Of a stretch of 8,679 bases of DNA, positions 1-6,006 are shown piece after piece (position 1 is the first letter of the stretch; each line of letters opens with the position of its first letter). A model generated the notes under the pieces. That model searched no databases, was not told where the DNA came from, and saw only the letters and a program-made list of their open reading frames with translations. A program made the translations under genes and the position numbers. The DNA lies in NCBI GenBank assembly GCA_964625755.1, contig CAZVBR010000029.1:1-8679 (forward strand), in the 5' to 3' direction. The DNA is from CAZVBR01 sp964625755. Its GTDB lineage: Bacteria; Patescibacteriota; Minisyncoccia; Phycocordibacterales; XYD1-FULL-46-19.

Positions 1-6
1 CTTGAT

Positions 7-201
7 CTAGACCGTCAGATGTTTATTTTTCTTCAAACAGCTCGTGCAGATCAAAGCTTTTTTCCCGTTTGTCAGTTTGGCCGATTGTAAATTCGGTTTT
101 CGGCGTTTTTTACCGGTCGGATTATACTGAGTTGCTCGAACCCGGTTCGAGTAACCCCCGACCATCTGACTTCCTTTGGCACATATTTCGCAGACTTTCA
201 T
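7..201 (-). CDS. rpmB: 50S ribosomal protein L28 (zinc-ribbon form)
   Basis: Encodes a 64-residue L28, a small protein of the large ribosomal subunit. Two CxxC pairs are visible, C4/C7 at the N-terminus and C52/C55 near the C-terminus. This is the four-cysteine arrangement of the zinc-binding form of L28; many bacteria have a cysteine-free paralogue. Between them is the basic family stretch KKRRKPNLQ at about 31-39. Length is normal for the family (about 60-80). The ATG at 201 begins directly with the 'MKVCEIC' family N-terminus, so the start is firm. The stop codon is TAG at 9-7. Only a weak AAGAAA precedes the start. It is divergent from the M50 protease gene and not part of the str block. 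The cysteine pairs and basic core make the identification secure; zinc binding is inferred. Confidence 0.95.
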   Translation of the reverse strand: MKVCEICAKGSQMVGGYSNRVRATQYNPTGKKRRKPNLQSAKLTNGKKALICTSCLKKNKHLTV

Positions 202-233
202 ATTTCTTGTTTAGTTTAATTTTGTACGGGTAT

Positions 234-261
234 ATGCTACCATAAACAGGCAATATTGCAA
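234..261 (-). promoter_or_regulatory. candidate rpmB promoter, leftward
   Basis: On the minus strand a TTGCAA hexamer (261-256) is followed after 16 nt by TAGCAT (239-234), preceded by TGG as in an extended -10 element. Each hexamer matches the sigma-70 consensus at 4 of 6 positions. Transcription would begin near 227, leaving a leader of about 25 nt before the rpmB start. This was read by eye and is a moderate match only. Confidence 0.4.
250..259. promoter_or_regulatory. 10-bp palindrome between divergent genes, operator-like
   Basis: GCAATATTGC is a perfect 10-bp palindrome in the divergent rpmB/M50 intergenic region. It overlaps the candidate -35 hexamer TTGCAA at 256-261. That hexamer is itself self-complementary and could serve either direction: leftward as described for rpmB, and rightward with an 18-nt spacer to TTTGAT at 280-285 for the protease gene. 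The palindrome and its position are seen directly. A role as a regulator-binding site is inference, and a 10-bp AT-rich palindrome can occur by chance. Confidence 0.25.
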
Positions 262-306
262 CCCGGTTTTTGAGTTTGTTTTGATTTAGCCGGATAAAAA
301 CAAAAA

Positions 307-939
307 ATGGCCGAATTATTTTTTATTGTTATTTTGATTATGTCAGTTGTTATTCATGAGGTATCTCATGGTTTTGCTGCTTATGTTTTGGGTGATCCGA
401 CCGCTAAATTGGCCGGCCGGTTAACCCTAAACCCTCTACCTCATCTGGATCCCTTAGGTTCGGTGATAATTCCGATTATCTTGATCATTTTACCCAGTCC
501 GTTTCTGTTTGGTTGGGCCAAGCCGGTACCTTTTAATCCGTACAACCTAAAAGGCGGCCGTTGGGGGCCGGCTTACGTGGCCCTGGCCGGACCGGCGTCT
601 AATATCGTGATCGCTTTGTTTTTCAGTATTGTTATCCGAATGGCCGGACCGGCCGGTTTTGCCTCCCCGGCGTTACTTCAGTTGTCCGGTATCGTGGTGC
701 TGCTTAATCTGGTTCTGGCGATGTTCAACTTGATCCCGGTTCCCCCGTTGGATGGTTCGAAGTTACTGTTTGCCGCTCTGCCTTACCACTTGAGGCATAT
801 TGAGTATTCACTCCATCGCTACCAATTCCTTTTTATTATTCTGGCTCTATTTTTGGCGATAAATTTACTTTTTCCGTTGCTGGTCCTTGTTTTTTCGATC
901 CTTACCGGGCTTGATCCGGCGGTTCTGTTCATGGCTTAA
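307..939 (+). CDS. M50-family site-2-type intramembrane metalloprotease
   Basis: A 210-residue, strongly hydrophobic protein of the M50 (site-2 protease) family, whose members cut substrates within the membrane using zinc. The first membrane segment carries HEVSH (17-21), the HExxH motif with two zinc-ligand histidines and the catalytic Glu18. The second family motif, NLIPVPPLDG (141-150), supplies the third ligand, Asp148. Between them lie GWAKPVPFNPYNL (69-81) and GPASN (95-99), both typical of the short bacterial members. I count about five or six membrane segments, roughly 4-27, 52-67, 88-111, 124-142 and 173-200. There is no PDZ domain, so this is not RseP-like. The ATG at 307 follows an A-rich stretch without an SD, and the HExxH spacing from it suits the family. 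Substrate is unknown. The str promoter begins one base after its stop, so it is probably a separate transcription unit. Confidence 0.93.
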   Translation: MAELFFIVILIMSVVIHEVSHGFAAYVLGDPTAKLAGRLTLNPLPHLDPLGSVIIPIILIILPSPFLFGWAKPVPFNPYNLKGGRWGPAYVALAGPASNIVIALFFSIVIRMAGPAGFASPALLQLSGIVVLLNLVLAMFNLIPVPPLDGSKLLFAALPYHLRHIEYSLHRYQFLFIILALFLAINLLFPLLVLVFSILTGLDPAVLFMA

Positions 940-940
940 C

Positions 941-969
941 TTGACAATCAAATTGGTTTCGGGTTTTAT
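941..969 (+). promoter_or_regulatory. candidate promoter of the str/S10 block
   Basis: A perfect -35 TTGACA (941-946) is followed after exactly 17 nt by TTTTAT (964-969), which matches TATAAT at 4 of 6 positions. It starts one base after the M50 protease stop codon and reads toward rpsL. A start site near 976 would give a 5' leader of about 97 nt. It is the best sigma-70-type promoter I can see in the window, and is likely the main driver of rpsL through rplB. Confidence 0.7.
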
Positions 970-979
970 TGATAGTGAG

Positions 980-1027
980 TTTCGGCGGGTCTTCTGACCG
1001 GTCCTAGTGTTGGGCTATTGACCGAAA
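980..1027 (+). promoter_or_regulatory. possible folded leader upstream of rpsL
   Basis: Within the rpsL leader, TTTCGG (980-985) can pair with CCGAAA (1022-1027). Inside this, GGTC (988-991) can pair with GACC (996-999) around a TTCT loop. GACCGGTC (996-1003) is also a perfect 8-bp palindrome that offers a competing fold. These pairings suggest a structured leader, possibly for feedback control of the operon by a ribosomal protein. The stems are short and nothing here proves regulation. Confidence 0.25.
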
Positions 1028-1060
1028 AGATCGAATTTGCATTTTTTATTAGCTTGTAGT

Positions 1061-1066
1061 AAGGTG
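1061..1066 (+). promoter_or_regulatory. Shine-Dalgarno sequence deciding the rpsL start
   Basis: AAGGTG lies 6 nt (TTTTTT) upstream of the ATG at 1073. It can pair with the usual 16S anti-SD sequence. It supports the ATG at 1073 over the in-frame TTG at 1037, which would add 12 residues unlike any S12. The same hexamer precedes rplW. Confidence 0.65.
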
Positions 1067-1072
1067 TTTTTT

Positions 1073-1489
1073 ATGCCGACAATAAATCAGTTAGTTAGAA
1101 AAGGCCGTAAGCCTGTCGAAAAAAAGACCAAAACAGTGGCTCTAAGGCGCGGTTTTAATACCAAGAAAAATAAACCGACTTTTTACCCTTCACCTTTTAA
1201 GCGAGGGGTCTGTTTGCAGGTTAAAACTACCACTCCGAAAAAACCGAACTCAGCACTGCGAAAGATCGCCCGAGTTCGATTGACAAACGGCATGGAAGTT
1301 ACCGCCTACATTCCGGGTATGGGTCATAATTTACAGGAACACTCGGTGGTTTTGATCCGGGGTGGACGGGTTAAGGACTTGCCGGGCGTAAGGTACACTA
1401 TTGTCAGAGGAGTTTTGGATACCGCCGGGGTAGACAAGCGGCGCAAGAGTCGAAGTCAGTACGGTGCCAAAAAACCAAAAGATAATTAA
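1073..1489 (+). CDS. rpsL: 30S ribosomal protein S12
   Basis: Encodes S12 (138 residues from the chosen start), which sits at the decoding centre of the 30S subunit and helps monitor codon-anticodon pairing. The N-terminus reads MPTINQLVRKGRK, as in other S12 proteins. TTTPKKPNSALRK (52-64) and GGRVKDLPGVRY (97-108) are near-universal. The lysines at 56/57 and 101, at the positions where streptomycin-resistance changes are classically found, are wild type, and Asp102 is the residue that RimO methylthiolates in some bacteria. An insert at about 26-40 relative to E. coli S12 resembles that of B. subtilis, which also has 138 residues. An in-frame TTG at 1037 gives a longer reading, but the conserved N-terminus and the SD favour 1073. 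It is the first gene of the str block, 17 nt before rpsG. Confidence 0.97.
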   Translation: MPTINQLVRKGRKPVEKKTKTVALRRGFNTKKNKPTFYPSPFKRGVCLQVKTTTPKKPNSALRKIARVRLTNGMEVTAYIPGMGHNLQEHSVVLIRGGRVKDLPGVRYTIVRGVLDTAGVDKRRKSRSQYGAKKPKDN

Positions 1490-1506
1490 TTTCAAAGAAG
1501 AATAGT

Positions 1507-1986
1507 ATGAGAAAACCGGTAAAAGCGAGAAAACCATTAAAACCTGATCTGGTGTATCAATCTACCAAGGTTACCAAGTTGGTAAATTATTTAATGGAAG
1601 AAGGAAAAAAGGCCACCGCGAACCGAGTGGTTTATGAGGCGATGGAAATAGCCGGGGCCGAGCTCGACACCCCGCCACTTGAGGTTCTGGAGTTGGCCAT
1701 AAAAAATATTTCGCCGGTGATGGAGGTCCGGTCTCGACGGATCGGCGGCGCCAATTATCAAGTTCCGTATGAAGTACGGGCCGATAGGCGTTTGACTCTG
1801 GCTTTAAGGTGGCTTTTGCTTTCAGCTCGAGCCAAAAAAGGTCAGCCGATGAACAAACGCTTGGCGGCGGAGCTGGTAGCGGCCACCCGAGGTGAAGGCG
1901 AAGCGGTTCGCCGGAAAGAGAATATGCAAAAAATGGCCGATGCCAACCGTGCTTTTGCTCACTTTGCTTGGTCTTCTCGAAGTTAA
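1507..1986 (+). CDS. rpsG: 30S ribosomal protein S7
   Basis: Encodes S7 (159 residues; the usual length is about 156). S7 nucleates assembly of the 30S head by binding the 3' major domain of 16S rRNA and lies next to the E-site tRNA. The RSRRIGGANYQVPYEVR stretch (75-91) is the family signature, though bacterial S7 more often has PVEV than PYEV. The MNKRLAAELVAATRGEGEAV segment and the C-terminal ANRAFAHFAW are also typical. The N-terminus is basic. The ATG at 1507 is preceded by a weak AAGAAG at 1495-1500. The 17-nt gap from rpsL is too short for the structured S7-binding operator that E. coli has between these genes. It is followed by fusA after 36 nt. Confidence 0.97.
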   Translation: MRKPVKARKPLKPDLVYQSTKVTKLVNYLMEEGKKATANRVVYEAMEIAGAELDTPPLEVLELAIKNISPVMEVRSRRIGGANYQVPYEVRADRRLTLALRWLLLSARAKKGQPMNKRLAAELVAATRGEGEAVRRKENMQKMADANRAFAHFAWSSRS

Positions 1987-2022
1987 TAAATTAATTACTA
2001 TTTGAACATTTAATAATCGATT

Positions 2023-4173
2023 ATGGATCGAAAATATACGTTAGATAAGGTTCGCAATATCGGAATTATTGCGCATATTGACGCCGGAAAGACCACCACC
2101 TCCGAGCGGGTTCTTTACTATACCGGTATTTCTCACAAGATCGGAGAGGTGCATGAAGGTGAGGCGGCTATGGATTGGATGGAGCAGGAGCAGGAGCGGG
2201 GTATTACCATTACCTCGGCTGCGACCACCGCTTTCTGGACTCCGACTTATGATAAAGAGAATACTGAAAGTCAACACCGGTTGAATATTATTGATACGCC
2301 GGGTCACGTTGACTTTACGGCGGAAGTTGAGCGATCGCTTAAGGTCTTAGACGGCGGGGTGGTAGTATTTGACGGTGTGGCCGGGGTTGAACCTCAGTCT
2401 GAGACTGTTTGGCGTCAAGCCGATAAGTATCATGTCCCGAGAATTTGTTTTGTTAATAAACTGGACCGATTAGGGGCCAGTTTTGAGCGCTCATTCCAGA
2501 CCATTTTAGACCGTCTAACCAAGCAAGCAGTGGCGGTTCAGTTGCCTTTGGGAGTGGACTCTGAACACGAAGGAGTGATCGATCTTTTGACCGAGACCAG
2601 CTACACTTTTGGTGGTCAAATGGGTAAAGAGATAACCGCCGGGCCGGTGCCGGAAGAGCACAAAGAAAAAGTGGAAGAATTCCGGTCCGCTATGATCGAG
2701 AAGATCGTTGAGCAAGATGAGGATCTGATGAATTCTTTCCTGGAAGGGGAGGAGATACCGGTGCCTGAGCTGAAGCGGGTGTTGAGGCAGGCGACCATTG
2801 ATAACAAGTTGGTGCCGGTTTTTTGCGGATCGGCGTTAAAGAACAAAGGAGTTCAGTTGCTCTTGGACGGCGTAATCGATTACCTGCCGTCGCCGATCGA
2901 CATTCCGTCGGTAAAAGGTGAAGACCCCAAAACCGGCGAGGAGCTGACCCGACAAGCCTCAGACGATGAGCCGTTTGCCGGCTTGGTCTTTAAATTACAG
3001 AGCGATCCTTTTGTGGGGCAGTTGGCCTATGTTCGAGTGTATTCCGGGGTTCTTCAGACCGGGAGTTACGTATTCAACTCCACTTTAGGTCAAAAGGAAC
3101 GAATCGGACGGATAGTCAGAATGCATGCCAACCACCGAGAGGAAGTGAAAGCGGTTTATGCCGGTGAGATCGCCGCGGTGGTCGGTTTGAAGTCCACCAA
3201 GACCTCGCACACGTTATGTGCTGAAAATGCCCCGATTTTACTTGAGCAGATCGAGTTTCCGGAACCGGTGGTTTCTTTGCGGATCGAACCGAAAACCAAA
3301 GCCGACCAAGAAAAAATGGGCTTGGCGCTACGGAAGTTGTCCGATGAGGATCCGACCTTCTTGATTCAGTCAGATGAAGAGACCTTTGAGACGATCATCT
3401 CCGGGATGGGTGAGTTGCATCTGGATGTTTTAGTTGACCGGATGAAGCGGGAATTCAAAGTGGATGCCAATGTCGGAAATCCTCAAGTCGCTTATCGAGA
3501 GACCATTATGGCCGAGGCCGAGGCCGAGGGTAAATATATCAAGCAATCCGGCGGACGCGGTCAGTATGGTCACGTTAAGATAAAACTGAAACCCCTCGAG
3601 CCGCTTTCGGACCCGGAAGCTAAGGTGGCCAAGAATATTACCCGAGAGGATCACTTTGAGTTCGTTAACTCGATAAAGGGTGGTAATATTCCCCAGGAAT
3701 TTATCCCGGCGGTGGAAAAGGGAGTTCGGGAAGGTTTAAGTCGTGGAGTGGTCGCCGGGTATAACATGGTCGATGTTTCGTGTGAACTTTTAGACGGAAC
3801 ATATCACGACGTTGACTCCTCGGAGATGGCCTATAAAATGGCTGCTTCGATGGCCACTCAAGACGGAGCCAAACGTGCCAAACCGGTACTGTTGGAGCCG
3901 GTTATGAGAGTGGAAGTAGTCGTCCCGGAAGAATTTATGGGGGATGTCACCGGTCATCTGTCATCGAAGAGAGGTCAGATCGAGAGCTTAGAAGACCGGG
4001 GCAACTTGAAAGTGATCCGAGCAAAGGTGCCGCTGGCCGAGATGTTCGGTTACGTGACCACTTTGCGGTCAATGACCGAGGGTCGGGGTAGTTATGTTAT
4101 GGAATTTTCCGAGTATGCGGTGGTGCCGACAAACGTGGCCGAGTCGATCATGGCCGGTCGGGGCGCTGCTTGA
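2023..4173 (+). CDS. fusA: translation elongation factor G (EF-G)
   Basis: Encodes the GTPase that drives tRNA-mRNA translocation and, with ribosome recycling factor, splits spent ribosomes. Its 716 residues fit the family (about 690-710). The G-domain motifs are complete: AHIDAGKT P-loop (17-24), RGITIT in switch I (59-64), DTPGH (91-95, with catalytic His95), NKLD (145-148) and GSALKN (269-274). Domain II starts near 315, domain III spans about 417-490, domain IV contains GGRGQYGHV (510-518), and domain V is the C-terminal part from about 625. The intact motifs and single full-length copy indicate the main translocase. A small (GCCGAG)3 repeat encodes AEAEAE at 497-502 without changing the alignment length. 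No SD is present; the start is preceded by an AT-rich 36-nt gap ending in GATT. It lies between rpsG and tuf, the classic str order. Confidence 0.98.
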   Translation: MDRKYTLDKVRNIGIIAHIDAGKTTTSERVLYYTGISHKIGEVHEGEAAMDWMEQEQERGITITSAATTAFWTPTYDKENTESQHRLNIIDTPGHVDFTAEVERSLKVLDGGVVVFDGVAGVEPQSETVWRQADKYHVPRICFVNKLDRLGASFERSFQTILDRLTKQAVAVQLPLGVDSEHEGVIDLLTETSYTFGGQMGKEITAGPVPEEHKEKVEEFRSAMIEKIVEQDEDLMNSFLEGEEIPVPELKRVLRQATIDNKLVPVFCGSALKNKGVQLLLDGVIDYLPSPIDIPSVKGEDPKTGEELTRQASDDEPFAGLVFKLQSDPFVGQLAYVRVYSGVLQTGSYVFNSTLGQKERIGRIVRMHANHREEVKAVYAGEIAAVVGLKSTKTSHTLCAENAPILLEQIEFPEPVVSLRIEPKTKADQEKMGLALRKLSDEDPTFLIQSDEETFETIISGMGELHLDVLVDRMKREFKVDANVGNPQVAYRETIMAEAEAEGKYIKQSGGRGQYGHVKIKLKPLEPLSDPEAKVAKNITREDHFEFVNSIKGGNIPQEFIPAVEKGVREGLSRGVVAGYNMVDVSCELLDGTYHDVDSSEMAYKMAASMATQDGAKRAKPVLLEPVMRVEVVVPEEFMGDVTGHLSSKRGQIESLEDRGNLKVIRAKVPLAEMFGYVTTLRSMTEGRGSYVMEFSEYAVVPTNVAESIMAGRGAA
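3511..3528 (+). repeat. (GCCGAG)x3 hexanucleotide repeat inside fusA
   Basis: Three perfect tandem copies of GCCGAG encode Ala-Glu three times, just before domain IV of EF-G. Family members usually have a similar acidic 'EAEGK' stretch here, so this looks like codon-level repetition at a tolerant site rather than an insertion. Confidence 0.8.
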
Positions 4174-4196
4174 CGCGGGCGGGATAACTTGCTAGC

Positions 4197-4244
4197 ATGA
4201 GCTACGCAACGTTACAAGCGCTCATTCTGCGTTTATCTTATTAA
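4197..4244 (+). other. 15-codon upstream ORF and stem in the fusA-tuf gap
   Basis: Between fusA and tuf an ATG at 4197 opens a short frame (MSYATLQALILRLSY) ending at TAA 4242-4244. Its start codon lies in one arm of a possible stem: ATGAGC (4197-4202) can pair with GCTCAT (4220-4225). No SD precedes it. The pairing could hide or expose the small start codon, as in a leader-peptide device, but 15-codon frames arise easily by chance. Translation is not demonstrated. Confidence 0.2.
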
Positions 4245-4264
4245 TAGTTTTAGTGTTAATTGAT

Positions 4265-4279
4265 GAAGTCTCAGACTTC
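4265..4279 (+). promoter_or_regulatory. hairpin immediately upstream of the tuf start
   Basis: GAAGTC (4265-4270) pairs perfectly with GACTTC (4274-4279) across a 3-nt TCA loop. The stem ends 5 nt before the ATG at 4285 and 11 nt before the ATG at 4291, in the place where an SD would normally lie; no SD is visible. It could affect ribosome loading on tuf, or simply be a short chance stem. It lacks the T-run needed for a terminator. Confidence 0.4.
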
Positions 4280-4290
4280 TCCAAATGAAT

Positions 4291-5487
4291 ATGGCGGATA
4301 AATTTGATCGTTCTAAATCTCACGTCAACGTCGGAACAATAGGCCACGTTGACCACGGTAAAACCACTCTGACGGCTGCTATTTTGCATGTTTTGAATTT
4401 GACCGGAAATCAGGTCAAAATGAGGCAGGTTGGTGATATCGACAATGCCCCCGAAGAAAGAGATCGGGGAATTACTATTGCGTTGTCTCATAACGAATAC
4501 GAGACCAGCGCTCGTCACTATGCTCACATTGACGCCCCGGGTCACGCTGACTACATAAAGAATATGATCACCGGAGCGGCTCAAATGGACGGGGCGATTA
4601 TCGTGGTTGCGGCCACCGACGGGATCATGCCTCAAACCCGAGAGCACGTACTTTTGGCTCGACAGGTCGGGGTGCCGAAGATAATTGTCTTTTTGAATAA
4701 AGTGGACATGGTTGATGACCCGGAATTGGTAGACTTAGTGGAAGAAGAAGTAAGGGATCTCCTGGATCAATACGAATATGACGGTCAGAATGCCCCGGTG
4801 ATTAGAGGTTCAGCTCTGAAGGCTCTTGATGAGACCGACGGCGAGGGTGAATGGGCCAAGAAGGTTGTGGAGTTGACCAATGCTATGGATGAATATATTC
4901 CGGAGCCTGAGCGTCAGGTGGACAAACCGTTCTTGATGCCGATCGAGGATATTTTCTCGATCGAGGGTCGAGGTACGGTGGTTACCGGTCGGATCGAGAG
5001 AGGTAAAGTAAAAGTTGGTGAAGAGATCGAGATCGTCGGAATGAAAGAAGCCAGTACCAAGACCACTGTGACCGGAATCGAGATGTTCAACAAATCCCTA
5101 GATGAGGGAATGGCCGGGGATAATGCCGGTATTTTGTTGCGAGGTATGAAAAAGGATGACGTAACCCGGGGTCAGGTGTTGGCTAAAACGGGCTCCGTTA
5201 CCCCGCATACCGAGTTCGAAGCCGAGGTGTATATTTTGAACAAGGAAGAGGGCGGTCGGCACACACCTTTCTTTACCGGTTATAAACCACAGTTCTACAT
5301 CCGAACCACTGATGTTACCGGCGAGGTTACTCTCTCGGAGGACGTAAAGATGGTTATGCCGGGCGACACAGTAACTTTCAAAGCAAAGTTGGTGGCCCCG
5401 GTAGCCCTAGAAGAGCAACAACGGTTTGCGATTCGGGAAGGCGGTAAAACGGTAGGAGCCGGAGTAGTAACCAAGATACACGCCTAA
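4291..5487 (+). CDS. tuf: translation elongation factor Tu (EF-Tu)
   Basis: Encodes the GTPase that carries aminoacyl-tRNA to the ribosomal A site; 398 residues from the chosen start, against 394 in E. coli. The motifs are intact: GHVDHGKT (18-25), RGITI in switch I (59-63), DAPGH (81-85, His85 matching catalytic His84 of E. coli), NKVD (136-139) and GSALK (173-177). Domain II begins near 212 and domain III near 305, with the conserved GGRHTPFF (321-328) and YKPQFY. Switch I continues as ALSHNEYET, somewhat divergent from the common NTSHVEYDT. Two in-frame ATGs, at 4285 and 4291, are possible. I prefer 4291 because most EF-Tu proteins begin M-A-[KD]-x-K-F; using 4285 adds Met-Asn. It is separated from fusA by over 100 nt but precedes rpsJ by only 19 nt. 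Confidence 0.97.
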   Translation: MADKFDRSKSHVNVGTIGHVDHGKTTLTAAILHVLNLTGNQVKMRQVGDIDNAPEERDRGITIALSHNEYETSARHYAHIDAPGHADYIKNMITGAAQMDGAIIVVAATDGIMPQTREHVLLARQVGVPKIIVFLNKVDMVDDPELVDLVEEEVRDLLDQYEYDGQNAPVIRGSALKALDETDGEGEWAKKVVELTNAMDEYIPEPERQVDKPFLMPIEDIFSIEGRGTVVTGRIERGKVKVGEEIEIVGMKEASTKTTVTGIEMFNKSLDEGMAGDNAGILLRGMKKDDVTRGQVLAKTGSVTPHTEFEAEVYILNKEEGGRHTPFFTGYKPQFYIRTTDVTGEVTLSEDVKMVMPGDTVTFKAKLVAPVALEEQQRFAIREGGKTVGAGVVTKIHA

Positions 5488-5506
5488 TTAACTTAACGAT
5501 CGAATT

Positions 5507-5878
5507 ATGTCTGACACTGAAAAGACCAAAACCAGATCTAAAGCCAAGAAAGACGCCGGAAATACGGCGGATATTCAGAAGCTCCGGATCAGGATCTCGG
5601 CTTACGAGAATAAAGTTCTAGATTCCAGTGTAAAGCAAATAGTGGATACTGCCCTTAGGTATGAGGGATCGGTACAAGGACCGATCCCTCTGCCGACGGA
5701 AATTAAAAAATACACTGTTAACCGGTCGTCTTTTGTTCATAAAGATGCCCGAGAGCAGTTTGAGATGAGAGTTCACAAAAGGTTGATTGATATCTACAAC
5801 CCATCCGGGAAAATTATTGACAGTTTAACCAATCTTAGTCTGCCGTCCGGGGTTAATATTGATGTCAAAATGATGTAG
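5507..5878 (+). CDS. rpsJ: 30S ribosomal protein S10 with N-terminal extension
   Basis: Encodes S10, a 30S head protein that in many bacteria also acts as NusE in transcription antitermination with NusB. The core begins around Lys25 (KLRIRISAYENKVLDSSVK) and carries the conserved GPIPLPT (58-64), YTVNRSSFVHKDAREQFE and the HKRLIDIYNP stretch. The total is 123 residues against about 102-105 usually. The excess is a roughly 20-residue N-terminal stretch rich in Lys, Thr and Asp, probably disordered. No ATG, GTG or TTG lies between codon 1 and the core, so the extension is real if the ATG at 5507 is used. No SD is seen; the start is preceded by GAATT. A perfect 11-bp inverted repeat lies within codons 53-62. 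It opens the S10-type part of the block and is followed by an unusually long gap before rplC. Confidence 0.96.
   Translation: MSDTEKTKTRSKAKKDAGNTADIQKLRIRISAYENKVLDSSVKQIVDTALRYEGSVQGPIPLPTEIKKYTVNRSSFVHKDAREQFEMRVHKRLIDIYNPSGKIIDSLTNLSLPSGVNIDVKMM
5663..5690 (+). repeat. perfect 11-bp inverted repeat (hairpin) inside rpsJ
   Basis: GAGGGATCGGT (5663-5673) is the exact reverse complement of ACCGATCCCTC (5680-5690), with a 6-nt loop, ACAAGG. It spans codons 53-62, including the conserved GPIP of S10. No T-run follows, so it is not a standard terminator. The structure is plain in the sequence; its function is unknown. Confidence 0.85.
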
Positions 5879-6006
5879 GGAGTCAGCTCGGGGTATCGAT
5901 TGGACGAAGTGAGAAAAATGTGCTAGTAATGGACGGACAGATACTTTGTAACAAGGCCCTTGATGCGGGAGAGTCGTTGTTTTGTTTTTAGAATAAAGTA
6001 AGATAC
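5879..6006 (+). other. 128-nt rpsJ-rplC intergenic region with a weak promoter candidate
   Basis: This is the longest gap inside the S10-type part of the block, where neighbouring genes are otherwise 2-6 nt apart. A possible promoter is TTGGAC (5900-5905) with an 18-nt spacer to TAGTAA (5924-5929), the latter preceded by TGC as in an extended -10 element; both hexamers are poor matches (3 of 6). A 20-codon frame (5929-5991) and a T-rich run at 5977-5989 are also present. I see no tRNA and no clear terminator hairpin. It may hold an internal promoter or a leader for the rplC-rplB genes. Confidence 0.3.

Noticed and set aside
642..654. GGCCGG-A-CCGGCC inverted repeat in the M50 gene
   Set aside because: It follows from codons for Met-Ala-Gly-Pro-Ala-Gly in a gene rich in GCC, GGA and CCG; a similar stretch occurs at another AGPA site near 586.
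1037..1072. Extended S12 start at a TTG codon adding 12 residues
   Set aside because: The added stretch is unlike S12, while the ATG at 1073 has a good SD 6 nt upstream and begins with the conserved MPTINQLVRKG.
5929..5991. 20-codon ORF in the rpsJ-rplC gap as a gene
   Set aside because: It has no SD and no recognisable sequence; short open frames of this length are expected by chance. It is mentioned only as part of the gap.
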